The notes: generated by a model from the letters alone, not told the origin. A stretch of 64,000 nt of DNA from Bartonella sp. AU16XJBT (GCF_028618665.1 NZ_JAQITF010000002.1:184215-248214); one strand, 5' to 3'. Shown: positions 19,533-30,030, numbered from the stretch's first letter. Made by a program: numbers and translations.

Positions 19533-20249
19533 ATGCATTTTACTCCCAAACTTTTTCCTGCAAAGCTTATCCGTCGTTATAAACGCTTCCTTGCAGATGT
19601 GAAACAAGATGATCAACATGTCTTCACCGTGTCGGTACCAAATACAGGATCAATGCTTGGACTGACAGCTCCCAACGCCAATATTTGGCTTTCATATCAT
19701 AACAACACCAAGCGAAAATATGCCTATCAATTAGAAATTGTTGAATCCGATAATACTTTGGTTGGTATTAATACCACTTTACCTAATAAACTTGCATTAG
19801 AAGCAATTCAAAGCGGATTACTACCAGAATTAAGTGGATATAAAACAATTTTAAAAGAACAACGCTATGGAACACAATCACGCATTGACTTTCTTTTACG
19901 GGATGGCATTCTTCCTGATTGTTACCTAGAAGTCAAAAATGTTCATTTTATTCGCCAAAAAGGATTAGCAGAATTTCCTGATACTGAGACAAAACGTGGT
20001 GCCCGTCACCTTGAGGAGCTCATACAAGTCCTACAACAAGGAAAACGAGCTGCGATGCTTTATATTATTCAACGAGAAGATTGTGCAGCTTTTACAATTT
20101 GTCATGATCTTGATCCACTCTATGGACGTAAGTTTAATTTAGCATTAAAATCACGGGTAGAATGTTATGCTGTAAAGTGTCACGTAAGTGTAGAAGGCAT
20201 TTTTCCGATTCAGAGAGTAAAAATAGAAAACAGAAAAAACAATGATTGA
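19533..20249 (+). CDS. sfsA: SfsA family protein
   Basis: A 238-residue SfsA homologue. The N-terminal OB-like part holds FLADVKQDDQHVFTVSVPNTGSM-type sequence. The C-terminal nuclease-like part includes SRIDFLL, CYLEVKNVHF, FPDTETKRGARHLEEL and GKRAAMLYIIQRED. Named for sugar-fermentation stimulation in E. coli; its biochemical role is uncertain (DNA binding or nuclease activity proposed). It overlaps map by 8 bases. Confidence 0.93.
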   Translation: MHFTPKLFPAKLIRRYKRFLADVKQDDQHVFTVSVPNTGSMLGLTAPNANIWLSYHNNTKRKYAYQLEIVESDNTLVGINTTLPNKLALEAIQSGLLPELSGYKTILKEQRYGTQSRIDFLLRDGILPDCYLEVKNVHFIRQKGLAEFPDTETKRGARHLEELIQVLQQGKRAAMLYIIQREDCAAFTICHDLDPLYGRKFNLALKSRVECYAVKCHVSVEGIFPIQRVKIENRKNND

Positions 20250-21072
20250 GTATATCGAATATAATAAAATCCCTTTAAAATTTAACGGGAAAATTCGCAT
20301 TTTCGATGACTATGCTTTCGCTAAAATGCATGAAGTTGGTCGTATTGCTGCAGAATGCCTTGATGCACTTACGGATATTATTAAACCTGGCGTCACTACG
20401 CAAGAAATTGATGATTTCGTATTTACTTTTGGTGCACAAAAAGGAGCTCTTCCTGCTGATCTAAATTATCATGGATACAGCCATTCATGCTGTACATCTA
20501 TCAATCACGTTGTCTGTCATGGTATTCCCAATAAAAGACCCTTGCAAGAAGGCGATATTGTGAATGTTGATGTGACCTTCATTCTTGATGGTTGGCATGG
20601 TGATTCAAGCCGTATGTATCCTGTTGGAAAAATCAGACGTGCTGCAGAACGCCTTTTACAAATAACCTATGAAAGTCTTATGAGAGGAATCGCTGTCGTT
20701 AAACCTGGAGCAACAACAGGTGATATTGGTGCAGCCATTCAACAGTACGCAGAATCTGAACGGTGCTCAATTGTAAGAGATTTTTGCGGACATGGTATCG
20801 GTCAACTTTTTCATGATGCCCCCAATATTCTCCATTATGGAAATCCTGGAGAAGGAATCGAATTAAAACAAGGCATGATGTTTACGATTGAACCTATGAT
20901 TAATCTTGGTAAGCCACAAGTTAAGATTTTATCTGACGGTTGGACAGCCGTTACCCGTGACCGCTCTCTGACAGCACAATATGAACATACAATTGGTGTC
21001 ACAAATGAAGGGTATGAAATATTTACACAATCACCTAAAAATATTTTTTATATTCCAAATTCGAAGACCTAA
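20242..21072 (+). CDS. map: Type I methionine aminopeptidase
   Basis: Removes the initiator Met from nascent proteins. A 276-residue pita-bread-fold enzyme with metal ligands visible in [20 protein letters not shown] (two Asp), [10 protein letters not shown] (His), FTIEPM (Glu) and the final QYEHTIGVT (Glu). [19 protein letters not shown] is the substrate-binding segment. Its start overlaps the end of sfsA; 17 bases separate it from radC. Confidence 0.96.
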   Translation: MIEYIEYNKIPLKFNGKIRIFDDYAFAKMHEVGRIAAECLDALTDIIKPGVTTQEIDDFVFTFGAQKGALPADLNYHGYSHSCCTSINHVVCHGIPNKRPLQEGDIVNVDVTFILDGWHGDSSRMYPVGKIRRAAERLLQITYESLMRGIAVVKPGATTGDIGAAIQQYAESERCSIVRDFCGHGIGQLFHDAPNILHYGNPGEGIELKQGMMFTIEPMINLGKPQVKILSDGWTAVTRDRSLTAQYEHTIGVTNEGYEIFTQSPKNIFYIPNSKT

Positions 21073-21089
21073 CGCAATGTAGAGAAGTT

Positions 21090-21887
21090 ATGGCTAAAAA
21101 GTTAAATCAAAAGGAAGATATTCAAAGGAATCACTTTGCATTAACATCAAGTTCTCCACTCATCACCCCCGTATCAGAAAGAAAAAGTGAAAAGCCTAAG
21201 AGAAATACACCGCTTGATAAACATTATCAAGGACATCGTGAACGTCTTCGGAAACGCTATTTAAAGTCAAAAGGAAATGCAATTGAAGATTATGAATATC
21301 TTGAATTATTGCTTTTTCGCACAATACCCCGCGCAAACACAAAACCGATAGCTAAAAATTTGATAGCACATTTTGGTTCATTAGCTGATGTGTTAGGCGC
21401 TGATATTCATCGACTTCAAGAGGTTCAAGGATGTGGTCCGGCAACTGCAATTGATTTAAAAATTATTTCAGATGTTGCTGGACGTCTTGCTCGTGCAGAG
21501 TTGTTTAAACGCGATATTTTTTCATCATGGGATAAAGTATTAGCTTATTGTAAAGCAGTTATGGCTCACGAAACACGTGAACAATTTCGTATTTTATTTC
21601 TCGATAAGAAGAACGGCTTACTTGCCGATGAGGTACAACAAACCGGAACCATTGATCATACCCCTGTTTATCCTCGTGAAGTTATTTCTCGAGCTTTAGA
21701 GTTATCCGCATCAGGACTGATCTTAGTCCACAATCACCCCTCTGGTGATTCCACCCCCTCTGATGCAGATATAACAATGACATACAGACTAAAAGATGCA
21801 GCAAATGCATTAGGCATTACGATCCATGATCACCTTATTATCGCACGACATAACCATACAAGTTTTAAAGCATTAAAACTTATATAA
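21090..21887 (+). CDS. radC: RadC family (JAMM domain) protein
   Basis: A 265-residue protein with a helix-hairpin-helix region (about 85-125, [13 protein letters not shown]) followed by a JAB1/MPN domain. The JAMM motif [14 protein letters not shown] lies at 214-227. Despite the historical name, a DNA-repair role is doubtful; the domain suggests a metal-dependent hydrolase. It begins 17 bases after map, and the sfsA-map-radC order is common in Rhizobiales. Confidence 0.93.
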   Translation: MAKKLNQKEDIQRNHFALTSSSPLITPVSERKSEKPKRNTPLDKHYQGHRERLRKRYLKSKGNAIEDYEYLELLLFRTIPRANTKPIAKNLIAHFGSLADVLGADIHRLQEVQGCGPATAIDLKIISDVAGRLARAELFKRDIFSSWDKVLAYCKAVMAHETREQFRILFLDKKNGLLADEVQQTGTIDHTPVYPREVISRALELSASGLILVHNHPSGDSTPSDADITMTYRLKDAANALGITIHDHLIIARHNHTSFKALKLI

Positions 21888-21931
21888 ATCTTATGGGATA
21901 AAAAAGACTGCATTCAAGGATGAATAGCAAA

Positions 21932-22144
21932 TCAATTTTCTAAATCAATATCCAATATAGCCATTGAGAAATTATAGGATAGCTCATCTTCATCTTCATC
22001 TCGATAGATAACGCCTAAAAACTCATCCCCCATATAAACCTCACAAGAATCATCCTTTTTAGGCCGTGCTCTGACTTGCAATGCTGAGTTTTGGAATGTA
22101 TTTTTTAAATAATTATCAAGTTTTTTTATTTCATCAGCATTCAC
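21932..22144 (-). CDS. DUF3126 family protein
   Basis: A 70-residue acidic protein. It starts MNADEIKKLDNYLKNTF, has the central KDDSCEVYMGDEFLGVIYRDEDE segment in parts, and ends SYNFSMAILDIDL, matching the small Rhizobiales family DUF3126 as I know it. AGGAGAG lies just upstream of the ATG. Function unknown. Confidence 0.88.
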   Translation of the reverse strand: MNADEIKKLDNYLKNTFQNSALQVRARPKKDDSCEVYMGDEFLGVIYRDEDEDELSYNFSMAILDIDLEN

Positions 22145-22733
22145 TATGCTCTCCTGTTTTTTGATATGATTAAACTAATTGCGTGTCGCGCGAATAAGAC
22201 ACTCCTCTGATTCTGTAAAGCCATTAAAAAAGCTTAATCTGAATATTGACTTAATATTACATATATTTACAGCTCTTTCTTTATATCTTCATAAAGAACT
22301 TTTATAAAAGGATTCTATCATTATTAAATATACTCGTATAGATAAAAAAATGGCAGAAAACTCTATGACTTTTAATAATTTTACTTTATCTCCAATTTTA
22401 GCATCTGCATTTATGATGCATATTCAGAAGAAAAATTAATCAACGATTTATAATTTTGTTCCTTCTATAAAAAATTAAAATAATAATAATTTTTTATTTA
22501 AAACTAAATTTTTTAGCCTAAAATATTATTACATCATTTTAAAATATAGTTATCTAACCTTAAAAGAATTACACATCTTAAAAAAGGTAAAAAATAAGTG
22601 AGTAAGAGTTTATTTTTGTGCCTATTTTTTATAAATAACTTATGTCAAAATAGAAAAGTTTTTAAATAAGCTTTTCAGTTTATACGCAAAAAATATTGGG
22701 TATTTTTGTAAATGCTAAAACCTATAAAAATTT
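22145..22733. other. Spacer of 589 bases, nothing recognised
   Basis: Very AT-rich, between the DUF3126 gene and the end of the alpha/beta hydrolase gene. A 24-codon frame near 22364 is too short to support. No RNA gene or clear terminator was seen. Confidence 0.45.
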
Positions 22734-23507
22734 TTATTTTATAGGATAACGAGAAAGAAAATCGATAACGCCTTTTTTATAAACTTTATCGCCTACAGCA
22801 AGCATATGATCGCGATTAGGAATTGATAAAGCTTCACCACAAGGCAATAAAGCCGCTAATGGCTCTGCTGCACCACCAATCTCATCTAATGAACCAACGG
22901 CAACAAGTGCAGGTTGTTCAATTTTACAAATTTCAGATGCCGTCAGCTCTTGTTTTGATGTGATTATACAAGCAGCCAAAGCACGTCTATCACTTTTCGT
23001 TTGATCGGCAAATTTACGGAACATTAAACCACGCGTATTAGTAATGCTAGAAGTATCCTCCGCTAAAAGAGCCTCAGCAACAGGTTCCCAATTTCCTGCT
23101 CCCGTTACCATACCAATACCTAGACCACCAAAAATAACACTGTTCACATATGTTGGATGCAAAAGAGCCATAAAAGCACTAATACGAGCTCCCATAGAAT
23201 ATCCCATAACATGGGCTCTCGATAACTCTAAATGCTGTAATAGTCTTACTGCATCGCCAGCCATAGCTTGAGGTGTATAAAAAGCAGGATCATAACTTTT
23301 AACTGAATCTCCATGCCCCCGATTATCAAGAGCAATAACACGATACCCTGCTTCAGTGAGAATACGAAACCAACCCGTTGTATACCAATTTATCCGTGCA
23401 GAAGACCCAAAACCATGGATCAATAAAATAGGTGCGCCTTGTCCTTCTTCTCGATAAGCAAACCGCAAACCATCATATTCAAAAAAACGAACGTCTTCAG
23501 TTGTCAT
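22734..23507 (-). CDS. Alpha/beta hydrolase
   Basis: A 257-residue serine hydrolase. The oxyanion-hole HGFGSS segment lies at about 31-36, the nucleophile elbow GYSMGA around residue 101, and the catalytic His near the C-terminus in NRDHMLAVG. It is likely cytosolic with an ester or peroxidase-like substrate, not identifiable from sequence. The ATG overlaps the stop of the DUF192 gene by 4 bases (ATGA). Confidence 0.9.
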   Translation of the reverse strand: MTTEDVRFFEYDGLRFAYREEGQGAPILLIHGFGSSARINWYTTGWFRILTEAGYRVIALDNRGHGDSVKSYDPAFYTPQAMAGDAVRLLQHLELSRAHVMGYSMGARISAFMALLHPTYVNSVIFGGLGIGMVTGAGNWEPVAEALLAEDTSSITNTRGLMFRKFADQTKSDRRALAACIITSKQELTASEICKIEQPALVAVGSLDEIGGAAEPLAALLPCGEALSIPNRDHMLAVGDKVYKKGVIDFLSRYPIK

Positions 23508-24016
23508 TTTTTATTGTACTTTCCACAAACGACAGGATGAATAACACGTTGCCCTTTTTGTATCTGTTTTTCAGAAACTTCACCAGCGTTAATCTCAACT
23601 GCAAAAGCTGCAGAAACGCCTGATGAAATGATCTTTGTTGAAAATGGAGAAGTGTTTTCAATAATCGATACAATAATCCCTTCAGAGTTTAAAAAAATCA
23701 TATCTAAGGGCAAAGGTGTATTGGCCATCCACATAAAAAACTTCTGTTCATCTCCCGATTGATAACTTTCTTGCTGCTTAAAGAGCATTGCACGATCGCG
23801 TGGGAAATCAGTCCGATACATTAAACCAGCTTCTGCTTGAGAGGGTGTAAAAGCAATCTCTACTTTATAAGAAACCGTACCGTTCTCTGTCTGTATTTCT
23901 AAAGGAATCGGATGAACAGGGATCTTTATGGGCTCCTTCGCGATAGTAACGCGCATTTCCAACATAAAAAGTATTGCCAATAAAACAATATGCCCTTTTC
24001 TAAAAGGCTTTACCAT
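23504..24016 (-). CDS. DUF192 family exported protein
   Basis: A 170-residue protein from the ATG at 24016, preceded by GGAGATAAGA; codons further upstream are GTG. The N-terminus is a signal peptide (residues 1-26, cleaved near TIAKEP). The mature part carries the DUF192 core: LMYRTDFPRDRAMLF, FFMWMANTPLPLDMIFLN and AAFAVEINAGEV. Periplasmic, function unknown. Coupled to the alpha/beta hydrolase downstream. Confidence 0.9.
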   Translation of the reverse strand: MVKPFRKGHIVLLAILFMLEMRVTIAKEPIKIPVHPIPLEIQTENGTVSYKVEIAFTPSQAEAGLMYRTDFPRDRAMLFKQQESYQSGDEQKFFMWMANTPLPLDMIFLNSEGIIVSIIENTSPFSTKIISSGVSAAFAVEINAGEVSEKQIQKGQRVIHPVVCGKYNKK

Positions 24017-24251
24017 TCTTATCTCCACCACAGAAAATTTTTTCGTCTCTAAAATAAAAAATATCAGAGTTTAAAAGCCAAACGACAAGAGAGCTGTTTC
24101 CTTGTTTTTCTTTATTTTCTTCAATAGGATATGCACATTATTTCACTTAGTTTATAAATTCACAAGAGCCATAACAAAGCTACTCCCATAGCCATTTATG
24201 CAATAACCGCCCTTTAAAAACACAGAAAAATACTGATTTCACTCGTAAAAT

Positions 24252-24827
24252 TTAATGCGTAGCAAAAGGAAACCCTATATCTGGATAAATTTCTGCTGTC
24301 ATCAAACCTTTCTCTCCTTTACCAAAACGGACAAGAACAACTTGTCCAGAACGAAGCTCTGCTAAACCAAAACGGCGCAACGTTTCCATATGAATAAAAA
24401 TATCTTCTGTCCCCTGCCCGCGGCTAAGAAAACCAAAACCTTTATCACGATTAAACCATTTAACAATTGCACGTTCTAGGCCACTTTCTGGAGTAACAAC
24501 AACATGAGTACGGGCTGGAACTTCTGATGGATGAACCGCAGAAGAACAATCGATGGATTTCACTTGAACGCACTTTAACCCTCGTTCCGTTTTCTCCACA
24601 GCGCAAATAACTTTAGCGCCCTCCAAAGCTGTTTGGAAACCATCTCTTCGCATGACTGTAACATGCAATAATATATCGGGGAAATGAGGTAAATCAGGTA
24701 CAATAAATCCATAACCCTTACTACCATCAAACCACTTAATGACACCACTGATTTCGATAATCTCCCCACAAGCGCCTATACTATCCTCAGATAGGGAACA
24801 ATCCTTTAATGCATCCTTACTCGTCAT
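24252..24827 (-). CDS. Double cold-shock-domain protein
   Basis: A 191-residue protein with two cold-shock domains. The first (about 27-90) has IKWFDGSKGYGFIVPD, the second (about 120-185) IVKWFNRDKGFGFLSRG with DIFIHMETL. These OB folds bind single-stranded RNA/DNA through the aromatic KGFGF patches. Tandem-CSD proteins of this size are normal in alphaproteobacteria and often respond to stress or stationary phase. It lies alone upstream of the transporter operon, divergently oriented. Confidence 0.92.
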   Translation of the reverse strand: MTSKDALKDCSLSEDSIGACGEIIEISGVIKWFDGSKGYGFIVPDLPHFPDILLHVTVMRRDGFQTALEGAKVICAVEKTERGLKCVQVKSIDCSSAVHPSEVPARTHVVVTPESGLERAIVKWFNRDKGFGFLSRGQGTEDIFIHMETLRRFGLAELRSGQVVLVRFGKGEKGLMTAEIYPDIGFPFATH

Positions 24828-25128
24828 AATAACGTGATCCTGTAGCTTATAAATTGCACGATATTGATTCTCTAGGTTTAAGTAAACATTGCTCTTGTAT
24901 CAACACGCAAGCCCCAAGATAAGATTTCCCCATATTGTCTTATCTCTTACATGTTAATATCAACATGAATATTTATAAAAAATATTTATAAAACTATTTG
25001 ATTGTACGCTTTACATATCTTACAAAGAGTGCCCTACAAAAAAAGTTTTTTACATAATGTGTAACTTGCATGATGAAGAAGTTCAATATAAGGTGCAAAA
25101 ACGACAATTCAATTAAGGAAAATGCGCA
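24828..25128. other. Divergent promoter region, 301 bases
   Basis: Lies between the minus-strand cold-shock gene and the plus-strand transporter operon, so it should carry both promoters. No operator or riboswitch was recognised. An AAGGAAA ribosome-binding site precedes the substrate-binding-protein gene. Confidence 0.45.
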
Positions 25129-26262
25129 ATGCAATTGAAGAAAATCCTTACGACAATCACAGCTTTCATGGCGCTTACAGCAAATGTTTATGCGAGTGAG
25201 CCTATCAGAATTGGTGTTTATCTTCCATTAAGTGGTCAAAATGCTTTTGGAGGTCAGCTTGAAATTCGAGGTATCGAATTAGCCCATAAACAAGTTCCAG
25301 AAATTTTGGGACGTAAAGTGGAACTTGTTGTTATTGATAATAAGTCTGATAAAGTGGAAGCGGCTAATGCTGTTATGCGTTTAACAGCAAGTGAAAAGGT
25401 AAGTGGAATCATTGGCAGCTATGGTTCTTCACTCTCATTAGCGGGTGGTGAGATATCTGAAAAAGCAAAGACTCCAACCATTGCAACTTCTTCAACGAGT
25501 CCCCTTGTTACACAGGGTAAAAAATATTACTTTCGCGCTTGCTTTATTGATTCCTATCAAGGGATAGGAATCGCAACTTATGTAAGCCAGATTTTACATG
25601 CAAAGAAAGCTGCTATCCTCAAAGATATTTCAAGCGATTATGCCATTGGTCTTGCAAGTTATTTTACGCGTGCTTTTAAAAAATTAGGTGGTGAAGTTAT
25701 TTCAAATTTAAATTATAATTCCGGAGATCAGGATTTTTCAGCTGTTCTCACACAGATCATCGCGCAAAAACCTGATATCTTATTCATTCCATCTTACTTT
25801 TCTGAAGGTGCCATCATCATGAAACAAGCGCGTGAATTAGGGGCAAAGTTTCAAATTATGGGTGGAGATGCCATGGATAATCCAGAAACTATTACGATTG
25901 CAGGAAGTGCTGCAGAAGGCTTCTTACATACAACACTTCCCTATAGTGAGGATATGCCAAATATGTCAGCAGCTGCGCAAAAATTCACAGAAGAATGGAG
26001 AGAAGCTTATCCTGACAAAGAGCCAAATATCAATTCAGTTTTGGGATACACAAGTTATATGATGTTCATGAAGGCTATTGAAAATGCTGGTAGCGCTGAT
26101 CGTGAAAAAATTACGATTGAACTGAGCAAATTAAAAGATTTTCCAACGCCCTTTGGTGAAATGTCAATGGATGAAAATCATAACCCTAGGATTCCTATTG
26201 GTATCATTAAAATCCAAGATGGAAAACGTGTTTATTTAGAAGAAGTAAAGCCTGCTTTTTAG
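25129..26262 (+). CDS. ABC transporter substrate-binding protein (branched-chain amino-acid type)
   Basis: A 377-residue type I periplasmic binding protein of the LivJ/LivK/amide-binding class. It has a signal peptide (cleavage near ANVYA-SEP, about residue 22). The mature start IRIGVYLPLSGQNAFGG, the mid-protein SSTSPLVTQGKKYYFR and the hinge-like YNSGDQDFSAVLTQI are typical. It is the first gene of the operon, followed by a hairpin and then livH. The ligand could be leucine-type amino acids, amides or another small molecule; the sequence does not settle it. Confidence 0.93.
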   Translation: MQLKKILTTITAFMALTANVYASEPIRIGVYLPLSGQNAFGGQLEIRGIELAHKQVPEILGRKVELVVIDNKSDKVEAANAVMRLTASEKVSGIIGSYGSSLSLAGGEISEKAKTPTIATSSTSPLVTQGKKYYFRACFIDSYQGIGIATYVSQILHAKKAAILKDISSDYAIGLASYFTRAFKKLGGEVISNLNYNSGDQDFSAVLTQIIAQKPDILFIPSYFSEGAIIMKQARELGAKFQIMGGDAMDNPETITIAGSAAEGFLHTTLPYSEDMPNMSAAAQKFTEEWREAYPDKEPNINSVLGYTSYMMFMKAIENAGSADREKITIELSKLKDFPTPFGEMSMDENHNPRIPIGIIKIQDGKRVYLEEVKPAF

Positions 26263-26293
26263 TGTAAGGGTTGTACTTATTAAAATACAAGAA

Positions 26294-26318
26294 TTGGTTG
26301 AGATTTTTTCTCAACCAA
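26294..26318 (+). other. Intergenic hairpin between binding protein and permease genes
   Basis: TTGGTTGAGA (26294-26303) pairs perfectly with TCTCAACCAA (26309-26318) across a 5-base loop. No T-run follows on the plus strand, so full termination is unlikely. In this position such hairpins usually stabilise the upstream binding-protein mRNA, giving it higher expression than the permeases; that role is inferred. Confidence 0.6.
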
Positions 26319-26374
26319 AAACTTAAAATTTTCTTATTATCCTATGTAAATTAACAAATGTGGAAGGATGAGAG

Positions 26375-27451
26375 ATGAGCACTGAAATGTTCATCCAGTA
26401 TTTTTTTAATGCACTGGCATTAGGTTCTCTTTATGGGCTTATCGCTATTGGTTACACCATGGTATACGGTATACTGAGGCTGATTAACTTTGCTCACGGT
26501 GATATCTTTATGCTGGGAGCCTATTTTGTTTTCTTTTCCACAATTAGCTTTATGCCTGCTTGGGCAGCACTTCTTCTTTTATTCTTTGCTGCTCTAATTT
26601 ATTATTCAGTTTTTATAGGATTTAAAAGGCGCCCTCCAATTTATTGGATCGCTATTTTTTTAATTCTTGCGTTAGGATTTGTTTATTATTTTAAAATTTC
26701 CCCACAAGCTTTTACACCGATTTGGGTTTTAGCTCTTTGTTTTTCTATTTTTATTACAAGTGCAGTGGGGATTACTGTTGATCAATTTGCTTATAAACCT
26801 TTACGCCATGCTCCCCGTATTTCGGCACTTATCGGTGCAATTGGTGTTTCTTTTTTCATTGAAAATCTTTCTACAGTACTCTTTAGTGGTGTTCCCAAAG
26901 GTGTAAAACAGCCAGATTTTCTGGTAACACCATTTTTATGGCATCTAGGATCAGAAGCAGAAGGTATCATTAGAATTGCTCCCATGTCTCTGATTGTTCC
27001 CATTGTATCACTGATTCTTATTGTTTTACTGTTATGGATTATTCATAAAACAAAACCTGGTCTTGCTATGCGTGCAATCTCCCATGACATTGAAACGACG
27101 CGTTTGATGGGGGTTTCTGTCAATAAAGTTATTGCATTTACATTTGGGATAGGTTCAGCACTTGCCGCTATAGCAGGCATTATGTGGTCTTTACGTTATC
27201 CTCAAATTCATCCTTATATGGGCGTTCTCCCGGGTCTCAAAGCCTTTATCGCTGCCGTTATTGGAGGTATTGGTTCGATACCAGGAGCAATGTTAGGAGG
27301 ATTGTTATTAGGGTTTATTGAAATTATGATTATCGCATTTTTTCCCGCGCTATCTGGATATCGAGATGCCTTCGCTTTCATTTTATTGATTCTGATTTTA
27401 TTGGTATTGCCCACGGGATTAATGGGTAAAAAAAATCAGGAGAAAATCTAA
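26375..27451 (+). CDS. livH: Branched-chain amino-acid-type ABC permease LivH
   Basis: A 358-residue inner-membrane permease. It begins with the LivH signature FNALALGSLYGLIAIGYTMVYGI-type sequence and INFAHGD (about residues 35-41). The EAA-like coupling loop is GLAMRAISHDIETTRLMGV. It is longer than the 300-residue E. coli LivH because of an inserted hydrophobic stretch (about 75-125, two extra membrane spans). The stop overlaps the livM start by one base (TAATG). Confidence 0.93.
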   Translation: MSTEMFIQYFFNALALGSLYGLIAIGYTMVYGILRLINFAHGDIFMLGAYFVFFSTISFMPAWAALLLLFFAALIYYSVFIGFKRRPPIYWIAIFLILALGFVYYFKISPQAFTPIWVLALCFSIFITSAVGITVDQFAYKPLRHAPRISALIGAIGVSFFIENLSTVLFSGVPKGVKQPDFLVTPFLWHLGSEAEGIIRIAPMSLIVPIVSLILIVLLLWIIHKTKPGLAMRAISHDIETTRLMGVSVNKVIAFTFGIGSALAAIAGIMWSLRYPQIHPYMGVLPGLKAFIAAVIGGIGSIPGAMLGGLLLGFIEIMIIAFFPALSGYRDAFAFILLILILLVLPTGLMGKKNQEKI

Positions 27452-28509
27452 TGGCAAAGTCAGCGACAACTTTTTTATCGTGTGTCAGTATTTTAGTTCT
27501 TATAGGTTTTTTATTTTATGCGGACAGCCATTTTAATGACTATACGCTTCGTATCATAAATCTGATTGCTATTAATGCTATATTGGCAATTTCGCTTAAT
27601 TTGATTTATGGTTTCACAGGTATGTTTTCTCTTGGACATGCCGGCTTTATGGCTATTGGTGCTTACGTCTGCGCAATTTTACTTCTTTCTCCTGAACAAA
27701 AAGAGATGATGTGGATTTTGGAGCCTATCGCTGAACCATTGTATTATCTGCAGTTACCTTTTTTTGTCGCTGTTGTTGTAAGCGGTTTGTGTGCGGCTGT
27801 TATTGGTTTATTGATTGCTTTGCCAATATTGCGTCTTGGTGGCGATTATCTTGGAATTGCAACATTGGGTTTTGCGGAAATTATTCGCATCATCATTACG
27901 AACGCAACATCACTCACAAACGGCTCTTTGGGAATCAAAGGAATACCTCAGAATGCAACATTATGGTGGAACTACGGTTGGTTAGCATTTACAGTTCTCT
28001 TTATTGTCCTCTTACTGCGAAGCAATACTGGTAACGTATTACGTGCTATTCGTGATGATGAAATCGCTGCGAAGACTATGGGAATTAACGTTTTTTTCTA
28101 TCGTAGCTTTTCTTTTACTGTTGGAGCATTTTTTGCAGGTATAGGTGGCGCCTTAATGGCTGCTCTTATTTCAACCATTGATCCGAAAATGTTTAATTTT
28201 TTGCTCACTTTTAATATTTTAATGATCGTTGTTGCTGGTGGTCTTGGTTCAATTACAGGAAGCATTATTGGGAGCATTATTATTACAGTCATGCTTGAAT
28301 GGCTTCGTATTATTGAAAGTCCTTTTGACTTAGGTTTTATACATATTCCAGAAACACCAGGACTTCGCATGGTTGTTTTTTCTCTTTTATTGCTGGTAAT
28401 TATCTTGTTTTGGAGAAAAGGATTGATGGGACAACGTGAATTTTCATGGAATGGAATTTATAGCTTTTTGACACGCAAAAAGCTTTCTAATACTGAGGGA
28501 AAGCTATGA
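27451..28509 (+). CDS. livM: Branched-chain amino-acid-type ABC permease LivM
   Basis: A 352-residue permease with about nine membrane spans, forming the channel with LivH. Typical motifs are LNLIYGFTGMFSLGHAGFMA in the third span region and the coupling loop VLRAIRDDEIAAKTMGIN. It overlaps livG by 4 bases (ATGA), so the order livH-livM-livG-livF is tightly coupled. Confidence 0.93.
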   Translation: MAKSATTFLSCVSILVLIGFLFYADSHFNDYTLRIINLIAINAILAISLNLIYGFTGMFSLGHAGFMAIGAYVCAILLLSPEQKEMMWILEPIAEPLYYLQLPFFVAVVVSGLCAAVIGLLIALPILRLGGDYLGIATLGFAEIIRIIITNATSLTNGSLGIKGIPQNATLWWNYGWLAFTVLFIVLLLRSNTGNVLRAIRDDEIAAKTMGINVFFYRSFSFTVGAFFAGIGGALMAALISTIDPKMFNFLLTFNILMIVVAGGLGSITGSIIGSIIITVMLEWLRIIESPFDLGFIHIPETPGLRMVVFSLLLLVIILFWRKGLMGQREFSWNGIYSFLTRKKLSNTEGKL

Positions 28510-29288
28510 ACGACGCCATCCTTTCACTCAATGATATTGTAATGCGTTTTGGCGGATTAGTGGCTGTCAATAAAGTTAATATGGCCATTAAACGAGGAAG
28601 TATTACTGGGTTAATTGGTCCCAATGGTGCTGGAAAAACAACAGTTTTCAATATGATTTCTGGGTTTTATGCCCCTACAAGCGGCACCATTCTTTTTGAT
28701 GAACAAAAAATTTCTGGAGAACCTCCTTATATTATCTGTAGGCGTCATATTGCCAGGACATTTCAAAATATTCGCCTTTTCTCAGGATTAACGGTTTTGC
28801 AGAATGTTATGGTGGGGGCGCATGTTCGACAAAAATATCCTTGGTTTTCTTCAGCTCTCTTTTTTTCAAAAGCAATGAAAGAAAAAAAGGAAGTTTATAA
28901 AAATTCCATGGAACTTCTTGAACGGTTACAACTTGATCATCTTGCCAATCAATTGGCAACAGCTTTACCTTATGGTGTGCAACGACGTTTAGAAATTGCA
29001 CGCGCGTTAGCCACAAAGCCTAAATTGCTTCTTCTTGATGAACCTGTCGCTGGCATGAATCCACAAGAAAGTGAAGATCTTAGAAAATTCATAGCAAAAG
29101 TGCAAAAAGACTTCGATCTTACAATTCTTCTTATTGAGCACGATATGAAAGTGGTTATGGGGCTTTGTCAACATATTTTGGTTATGGAACATGGCTGTTG
29201 CATTGCCAATGGCACACCAGATGAAATTCGTAATAACCCTAAAGTTATTGAAGCTTATCTTGGCGGAGATGTTTATGGATATTCTTAA
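28506..29288 (+). CDS. livG: Branched-chain amino-acid-type ABC ATPase LivG
   Basis: A 260-residue cytosolic ATPase. Walker A is GPNGAGKTT (about 38-46), and LLLLDEPVAGMNPQE carries Walker B. The ABC signature appears in the weakened LivG form PYGVQRRLEIARAL, which is normal for this subfamily. The H-loop is LIEHDM. Starts 4 bases inside livM. Confidence 0.95.
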   Translation: MNDAILSLNDIVMRFGGLVAVNKVNMAIKRGSITGLIGPNGAGKTTVFNMISGFYAPTSGTILFDEQKISGEPPYIICRRHIARTFQNIRLFSGLTVLQNVMVGAHVRQKYPWFSSALFFSKAMKEKKEVYKNSMELLERLQLDHLANQLATALPYGVQRRLEIARALATKPKLLLLDEPVAGMNPQESEDLRKFIAKVQKDFDLTILLIEHDMKVVMGLCQHILVMEHGCCIANGTPDEIRNNPKVIEAYLGGDVYGYS

Positions 29289-29985
29289 AATAAAAAATCT
29301 TCACGTTCATTATGGCGCCATTAAAGCTGTACAAAATCTTTCTATGTCCATAAAAAAAGGAAGTATTGTTACTTTAATTGGAGCCAATGGTGCAGGAAAA
29401 AGCAGTATTGTACGTTCTATTACAGGACTTAATCGCTCTGTTTATGGAGAAATTACCTATAATGGCGAATCAATTGTTAAAAAATCACCAGAAGAGATTT
29501 TGCGATTAGGGATTGCTCTTAGTCCTGAAGGGCGGCGTATTATGCCCCATCTCACTGTTTTAGAAAATCTCCATTTAGGCGCTTATATCCGTCATGATAA
29601 ACAGGGAATTTCTCGTGATATTGAATGGATATTTGATCTTTTCCCGCGCCTGCGTGAAAGATCAAAACAGTTGGGAGGAACAATGTCAGGTGGGGAACAA
29701 CAAATGGTTGCTGTAGGGCGCGCCCTCATGAGCAATCCTAATATGGTCATCTTAGATGAGCCCTCGTTGGGGTTAGCCCCCCTTCTCGTTCGGGAGATTT
29801 TTTCGATTATCCGAAAAATTAATGATATGGGAAAAACTGTTCTTCTTATTGAACAAAATGCATTTGCTGCACTTTCCATAGCTGATTATGCTTATATTTT
29901 AGAGGTAGGGCATATTTTATTTCACGGTGAAGGCAAAGCGATGCTTTCTGATCCCCGTGTTAAAGAAGCTTATCTTGGTGGATAA
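29275..29985 (+). CDS. livF: Branched-chain amino-acid-type ABC ATPase LivF
   Basis: A 236-residue ATPase from the ATG at 29275, which has GGCGGAG upstream. Earlier in-frame codons lie inside livG and would add 28 untypical residues. Walker A is GANGAGKSS, the signature is MSGGEQQMVAVGRAL, Walker B is MVILDEPSLGLAP and the H-loop is LIEQN. It overlaps the end of livG by 14 bases and closes the operon. Confidence 0.95.
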   Translation: MDILKIKNLHVHYGAIKAVQNLSMSIKKGSIVTLIGANGAGKSSIVRSITGLNRSVYGEITYNGESIVKKSPEEILRLGIALSPEGRRIMPHLTVLENLHLGAYIRHDKQGISRDIEWIFDLFPRLRERSKQLGGTMSGGEQQMVAVGRALMSNPNMVILDEPSLGLAPLLVREIFSIIRKINDMGKTVLLIEQNAFAALSIADYAYILEVGHILFHGEGKAMLSDPRVKEAYLGG

Positions 29986-30030
29986 AAGTGAGACATTAAG
30001 GAAATAGAACTCATCCCTCCCCCTTTTAAA